Shown here in pieces: positions 61,001 to 64,000 of a DNA stretch of 64,000 nucleotides; the stretch's first letter is position 1, and each line of letters starts with the position of its first letter. The notes under the pieces were generated by a model. That model saw only the letters and a program-made list of their open reading frames with translations, made no database searches and had not been told where the DNA came from. Made by a program: the position numbers and the translations under genes. Source of the DNA: Desmodesmus armatus (taxonomy: Eukaryota > Chlorophyta > Chlorophyceae > Sphaeropleales > Scenedesmaceae); the NCBI GenBank assembly GCA_007449985.2, contig VIIQ02000028.1, positions 186,001 to 250,000 of the forward strand, in the 5' to 3' direction.

Positions 61001-64000
61001 GCAATGCCAAGGCCAGGGGCATGTTGAGCCACAGGTCCTGCACAGACAGCAGCCGGCCACCCAGCTGCTGCTCAAGCTTTGACCACTCCTCAGCGCCTGC
61101 CTGCTGCCCCTGCTGCACTCCCGCACCGCCAGCATCCCCACCACCCCCACCGCTGCCTGACTTCCCAGCAGCTGCTGCAGCAGCGGGTATGGCTGGCAGG
61201 TTGGCTTCTGCAGCCTCCCTCTTCCGCTCCACGTGGTTGGGCCGAGGCAGGATCTCCACCTCCTCCTCTTCAGCCTTGCCGCTCTCATTCTGCTCCTCTG
61301 CCTTTTCAAAGATAAACCGCAGCTGGCGGCGCCTGGATGGCGTCCCTGCAGCACCGCTGACCCCCGCTGCTGCTGCTCCAGGTGGTGGTGGTGGTGGTGA
61401 GGGGTGTATGTCCTCGTGGTGCTCAACCTTGAGCCCTGCCAGGCCTGCGAGGTACTGGTGCAGCAGCTTGGCCCGCAGCATGGTGCTGGGGATGTAGCCG
61501 TTGTGGTGCATGCGCATCTGTTGTTGGCAGGAATAACACGGGACGGACAATGTCACACAGAACACGGTGATGCTGTGGAACACAGTAAGATCGCACAGTG
61601 CTCAAGCAGCTGCGCTGAAGTCAAACTGCGCAACAAACTGGGCACCGTAAGGTGTGCAGCAAGGGCAGAACAGTCTTGAGGGGCTTTTGTGAGGAGGAGC
61701 GGCCTCAGCAGCAATTAAGGACAGCTTGCAGGACCTGCCTAAGCCCGACAGCCCCTAGTACTCAGTGAACGGCTCCTGCCCTGCTGCGGCAACTGCGCGC
61801 TCTGTGCCCCGGCCAACGTCACAGCCTGCACTTGCGGTACTCACAATGGCTGCCCCCTTGTACTGCTCCTGTCCTGAGGCCTTGTCCTTGACACCCAGAG
61901 AGGCCATCAGTGAGGCCCCCAGTGTGGTCACAGGGGCCCGCCGCGCCGTTGCTGGGAAGTGGTCGGCCGCGTCCGTCGCTGTGCTGCCTGTAGAACGAAG
62001 CAGGGCAAGCAAGCCAGAGCAGAGGAACACAGGGCATGACTTTTCAGTGTTAGCTGCTGCGCAGGCAGAGGGGCTGAGCGCATGCTGCTTAGCAGGCATG
62101 CACGGCAGGCACTAAGCACACACATCCTTGGATGGTTCATGCATTGGCTGGATGCACTCCCTGTGTCTACACACGTGCAGCTGCATGATGCTTCATGCTC
62201 ACATCAACAGCTACATTATTGTGGCATCTTTGCTGTGAAGAAGTCAGGTGAAGTCAAACAGCAAGCACATCACCACTCACTCTTCCTAGCGGCACCCCTC
62301 GCACGTCCACCCGCCGTCGCATCCCCACCAGCAGCAGCTGCCGCTGCAGCTGCAGCTGCAGCTGCAGGAGCCTCTGTCGCACTTGGCGGTCCCCTCCCTG
62401 CTGCTGCCCCAGCACTGCCCTTATGCAGCACTGCCAGCGACCTGAACCCCCTCAGCCGCCGCCTGATGCTGGGACCAGGCATCAGCAGCTGCAGCTGGTG
62501 CTTCTCAGGCGACGCCCCAGCCGCCGCAGCCGCCGGGTCAGCCGCCGCCGCCTCGGCAGCCGCCGGCTCCGACGGCTGGCCGTCGCCGCCGTCGGCAGCC
62601 GCCGCGTCGGCCGCCGCCTGCTCCTTGCCGTTGGAAATGGCCATAGCTCGAGGGGCGTTGAGCTCCAGGGAGGCTTTGTCTGCGCCTTCTGAGTCTGCCA
62701 CACCGAGGACTTTGGCGGATTGCAGCATGACCTCCCGGCGTTTCACGCTGCGCTGGCGTATGGAGCGCAGCAGGGTGCTGTTGTAGGCGGCGATGCGCTG
62801 CAGCAACTCCTCATTGAGCTCAGTGCCCTTGGGGACAAACACGCCCACCTGCCAGACACACAGCAATGACATGCAACCAGGGATGCTGTCAGCAACCTCT
62901 CCCATAATCCAGGTCGCCATCCTCACAAGTGGCGTAGCAATAGTCAAGCATGCAGCGCCCCCCCATCCACCCCAAACCCAGTCCCCATATTCAGCCATCC
63001 ACCCCCAACAACCCCCCCTCCCATGGTGTCCACCCACCCACCCACCCACCCACCCACCCTCACACCCAGCCACCCACCCAGCCATCCACCTAGCCATCCA
63101 CCCAGCCATCCACCCACCTCCCGTGTTGTAGCCACCAGCTCCTGGTGTACTGCAGCGGGCCAGCTGCACCTCACCAGCATCCAGCAGGTGCTGCACCAGG
63201 CGGTTGCACGTGCGCGTGTCGGGGCCCTCAGGGCCCCGCCCAACCTGTGTAGGGGGCCTGTCTGCCTGCTTGGCCTCAGCAGCAGCAAGCACACTGCGCA
63301 CCTCCTGCACAAGCAGACAAGCAGACACGGAGCCAATGGGTTGCCGTATCACGGCTAGCCAGCAGTAGTGACAATGCAATGCTGGACTCTCTGTCTCGGT
63401 ATGAATAGACTGTACTTTGCGGTTGATGGCCAGGCCTGTACACCCAATCACCAACAACCACAAGCACTCCCGTCACCTGCTGCAGGGGAAAGCCCTGCTG
63501 CCACAGCTTCTGCCTCAGCACCTCGAGCCCCCTTGCAAGCAAACAACACCCCCAAACCTCCCCACCAGACATACTAATGGTGCCTGCCTTTTGATGTGCT
63601 CGCCGGCTGTAGGAGAAAGCCCTGCTGCCTCAGCTTCTGCCTCACCCTCAGCCGTCTGAAGCAACAGCCCCACATCCATGCAAGCAAGCCGTTGATTCAC
63701 CCCACTCATGGCCACACCACTGATGCACAGTGTCGAGGTGTCGCCTTGTGAATCAATGTACGCATGGCCAGCCCATCTTCTCCCCTCCCCCTTCCAAACC
63801 CACATACACACATGCGATCTCCCCCCCCCCCCCGTCCACATGCCATCTTGATACCCACCTGCTGTAGGAAGAAGCCCTGCTCCCTCAGCTTAGCCCTCAG
63901 TGCCTCCAGCCGCCGCAGCTGGTGCCTCGACACACCCATCACCGTCCGCCGACCAACACCACCAGAGGCAGCAGTGCCATGCGGCACAGGAGCAGTACCC
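51744..64000 (-). CDS. GTF3C1: TFIIIC B-block-binding subunit (GTF3C1/TFIIIC220-like), 5' end outside window
   Basis: Largest subunit of RNA polymerase III factor TFIIIC, which binds the B box of tRNA genes in the nucleus. Visible exons, 5' to 3': 64000-63859, 63304-63118, 62848-62281, 61987-61845, 61517-60999, 60813-60520, 60163-59900, 59613-59510, 59212-59092, 58745-58561, 58275-57681, 57384-57262, 56957-55542, 55286-51744. About 2,730 residues are visible. Plant-type landmarks: a winged-helix-like TCNRLVQHLLDAGEVQLARC, then GYIPSTMLRAKLLHQYL, SYDFRRAGHWRQYWGTLQ, a SANT-like HRWTPEEDKQLLRWVLANR followed by CARRLAFFKRKPQIKAFI, and the C-terminal LVKRLMCVVLRNPGIPEPLL with its partner QQLLEVLVQQQHLLVRE. 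The last exon carries long Ala/Gly/Pro-rich inserts, making the protein far larger than plant or human homologues. The junction 63118/62848 is out of frame as written, so a small exon, another donor or a base error is involved. Confidence 0.88.
54674..54714 (-). repeat. AGC/GCT run encoding poly-Ala in the TFIIIC last exon
   Basis: About a dozen AGC triplets on the plus strand read as GCT (Ala) on the coding strand, followed by a short Ser/Gln stretch. It is in frame within the 55286-51744 exon and is a likely site of length polymorphism. Confidence 0.75.
55045..55086 (-). repeat. Fourteen-GCT run encoding poly-Ala in the TFIIIC last exon
   Basis: (GCT)14 on the plus strand gives an uninterrupted Ala tract on the coding strand, just after the segment LALTHIGLGSSSD. 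Poly-Ala expansions of this kind explain much of the extra length of this protein. Confidence 0.8.
59786..59823. repeat. 19-bp tandem duplication in a TFIIIC intron
   Basis: actattgcacagtgaaccc occurs twice with no gap (59786-59804 and 59805-59823) in the intron between exons 60163-59900 and 59613-59510. The two copies are identical, which suggests a recent event. Confidence 0.9.
63030..63118. repeat. CCCA/CCAT minisatellite in a TFIIIC intron
   Basis: (CCCA)n from about 63,030 to 63,060 passes into ccatccacccag-type units up to 63118, ending at the donor site of exon 63304-63118. The C-rich strand is the template strand. The transcript is GGGT-rich, with potential for G-quadruplexes right after the 5' splice site. 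Confidence 0.8.
63474..63925 (-). repeat. Three related copies of one coding segment in the TFIIIC gene
   Basis: On the minus strand a segment of about 50 nt encoding LRxKLxxQGFxLQQ occurs at about 63925-63857 (inside the first visible exon, with donor CAG/GTGGGT), 63654-63605 (donor region changed to CAGCCGGCG) and 63526-63474 (donor CAG/GTGACG). All three are in the same orientation, 130-250 bp apart. Copies 1 and 3 end in phase 0 before a GT; the middle copy has lost its donor. This looks like tandem exon duplication, with one copy decaying. Confidence 0.75.

Overview
The window is nuclear DNA of a eukaryote, most likely a chlorophycean green alga. The evidence is: many short GT-AG introns; GC-rich sequence packed with CAG/GCT trinucleotide runs that encode poly-Ala and poly-Gln; a TGTAA poly(A) signal after RPL9; and proteins of plant/algal type. 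The taxon is inferred from style and family resemblance only.

Layout, left to right. (1) 1-8356, minus strand: splicing factor SF3B1, 19 exons visible, 3' end cut by the window edge. (2) 8357-8711: a 355-bp head-to-head spacer, probably a shared promoter. (3) 8712-11640, plus strand: ribosomal protein RPL9/uL6, five exons, complete. (4) 13034-35847: one satellite/minisatellite array of about 22.8 kb, roughly 380 copies of a 60-bp unit. Each unit is an almost perfect hairpin. The array ends in one inverted unit, followed by decayed copies to about 36075. (5) 36707-43090, minus: a multi-exon Ala/Gln-rich protein of unknown function, with a weak resemblance to the RNA polymerase I factor TAF1A. 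(6) 44184-46570, plus: a START-type lipid-binding-domain protein. (7) 49156-50647, minus: a small unrecognised three-exon gene of 237 aa. (8) 51744-64000, minus: the large B-block-binding subunit of TFIIIC (GTF3C1/plant TFIIIC220 type), 14 exons visible, 5' end outside the window.

SF3B1 (pre-mRNA splicing), RPL9 (ribosome) and TFIIIC (tRNA/5S transcription) are housekeeping genes of RNA and protein synthesis. They are not an operon, but two gene pairs are divergent and could share promoters. The satellite sits between two converging 3' ends (RPL9 and the 36.7-kb gene), a place where an expansion would disturb no promoter. The most unusual observation is that the common stem variants of the satellite unit keep base pairing as G.U wobbles in plus-strand RNA only, which hints at a strand-specific structured transcript. 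All exon borders were read by eye from splice sites, frame and family similarity; the few unresolved junctions are stated in the entries.
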